Shown: positions 59,812 through 60,276 of the stretch, one piece after another | Layout: each line of letters begins with the position of its first letter | Position numbering within the stretch: position 1 is the first letter of the stretch | From: Hyphomonadaceae bacterium | Lineage (GTDB): Bacteria > Pseudomonadota > Alphaproteobacteria > Caulobacterales > Hyphomonadaceae | NCBI GenBank assembly: GCA_027485145.1 | Contig: JAIXRO010000169.1 | Span: 1-60,276, forward strand | Direction of reading: 5' to 3' | DNA length: 60,276 nucleotides | Program-made: the position numbers and the translations under genes | The notes under the pieces: generated by a model | The model's database searches: none | What the model saw: the letters and a program-made list of their open reading frames with translations, nothing else | What the model was told of the DNA's origin: nothing

Positions 59812-60276
59812 GCGTTTTCTGAAGTCTTTCCCTTCTCTGATGAAGCTTGAGCCTCGCTTCCGCTCCCCTCTCCCGGAGGGAGAGGGGGGACGATGCGTTG
59901 CGTGCCGGACCGGCAGATGCCGTCCGGGTACGGAGTGGCCAGATGGCCACAGCCTATGGACCTTCGGTCCACAGGCCTTCTCGGGGAAATCGCGGTGCGA
60001 TTTCTGATCCCTCGAAGGGCCGTGCGCGGCGGACGCGCCAGGCGTCCGGAAAGAAATGTGTTTGGCATTGGACACCATTCGTCCGCCGCGCGCCGCCAAC
60101 CGGGTTTCGGGCAGTTCTCGGGTTGACTTCGGCGCTGCCAGGCCTTGACGGCTTAACCCGTTCGGGGACCTTGCCTCCTTGCGGGGGCCAGGTGGTCAGA
60201 CGGGATTCTCCACCGGCTTTTCGACCGGCTTGCCTGGATCAACGTCCCTAGAGGCCCCGCGTGCCGTTACCTCACA
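59812..60276. other. Gene-free, highly structured region downstream of cysH
   Basis: 465 bases without a credible gene. Inverted repeats: 59865-59887 (ten-pair CCCCTCTCCC stem), 59905-59927 (CCGGAC/GTCCGG with inner GGCA/TGCC), 59953-59975 (ten-pair CCTATGGACC stem, one mismatch), 59987-60003 (AAATCGC/GCGATTT), 60031-60047 (GGACGC/GCGTCC), and a long-range pair GCGCGGCGGACG (60024-60035) with CGTCCGCCGCGC (60080-60091). The last third has shorter GGCTT and CCGG repeats. It could be a repeat element, a 3' UTR or a structured RNA. Confidence 0.7.
59865..59887 (+). terminator. Strong hairpin downstream of cysH
   Basis: CCCCTCTCCC / GGGAGAGGGG, ten perfect pairs with a three-base loop, 53 bases after the cysH stop. 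It resembles the CCCTCTCCC..GGGAGAGGG hairpins common between genes of many proteobacteria. No T-run follows. Confidence 0.55.

Noticed and set aside
59893-60126. A 77-codon frame in the tail region
   Set aside because: It lies across several hairpins, is Arg/Pro/Gly-rich, and has no ribosome site or family resemblance.

Overview
The window reads as chromosomal DNA of a high-GC, flagellated alphaproteobacterium, most likely of the Caulobacterales and probably the Hyphomonadaceae. This is an inference. It rests on flaF/flbT beside flagellin, Rhizobiales/Caulobacterales-style flagellar order (divergent fliM, motA, flgF, flgG, flgA, flgH, fliL), CtrA-like TTAA-N7/8-TTAA boxes at flagellar promoters, a cysG-DUF2849-cysI-DUF934-cysH operon, and a TipN-like two-helix coiled-coil protein. 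Coding density is above 90%. I saw no tRNA, rRNA, insertion sequence, prophage or CRISPR array.

Layout. (1) 76-20155 is a flagellar island. It holds an operon fliM-motA-(periplasmic unknown)-flgF-flgG-flgA-flgH-fliL, the reversed pair fliK-flgD, flgJ-like plus a FlgN-like gene, flagellin followed by flaF-flbT-DUF1217, reversed fliI, and the rod/export operon flgB-flgC-fliE-fliQ-flhA-fliR-flhB-fliJ. Genes for FliF, FliG, FliN, FliP, FlgE, FlgI, FlgK, FlgL and MotB are absent and must lie elsewhere. (2) 20234-31239 holds housekeeping genes: dusA, comM, a sensorless hybrid histidine kinase coupled to ampG, maeB and mutS. (3) 31247-42436 is mixed: an XRE regulator, a VOC protein divergent from an alpha/beta hydrolase, lipoproteins, gshB, rsfS-rlmH, a membrane-anchored TAXI protein, a membrane LytTR regulator divergent from a DUF2306 protein, a PhoD-like phosphatase and an MFS carrier. 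(4) 42654-49440 is the TCA segment sucC-sucD-sucA-sucB. (5) 49560-53537 holds yghU-like GST, chorismate mutase, an Hpt protein, a tiny membrane protein and the TipN-like protein. (6) 53542-59811 is a LysR regulator divergent from the sulfate-assimilation operon cysG-DUF2849-gst-cysI-DUF934-cysH. (7) 59812-60276 has no credible gene but is dense in inverted repeats.

How it fits together. The first 20 kb builds and times the flagellum; the likely logic is CtrA at the promoters and FlbT/FlaF acting on flagellin mRNA. The hybrid kinase and the free Hpt protein could belong to a ShkA-ShpA type cell-cycle relay. The cys operon makes siroheme and reduces activated sulfate to sulfide.

The strongest unexplained signals are: a 16-to-0 strand bias of the octamer GGGCAGGG across the whole window (KOPS-like); a membrane LytTR/DUF2306 divergent pair with perfect tandem 11-bp repeats just before the DUF2306 gene; a separate array of five 11-bp repeats between a BON lipoprotein and rsfS; and the structured tail of the window. 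All calls are from reading the sequence; no database search was run.
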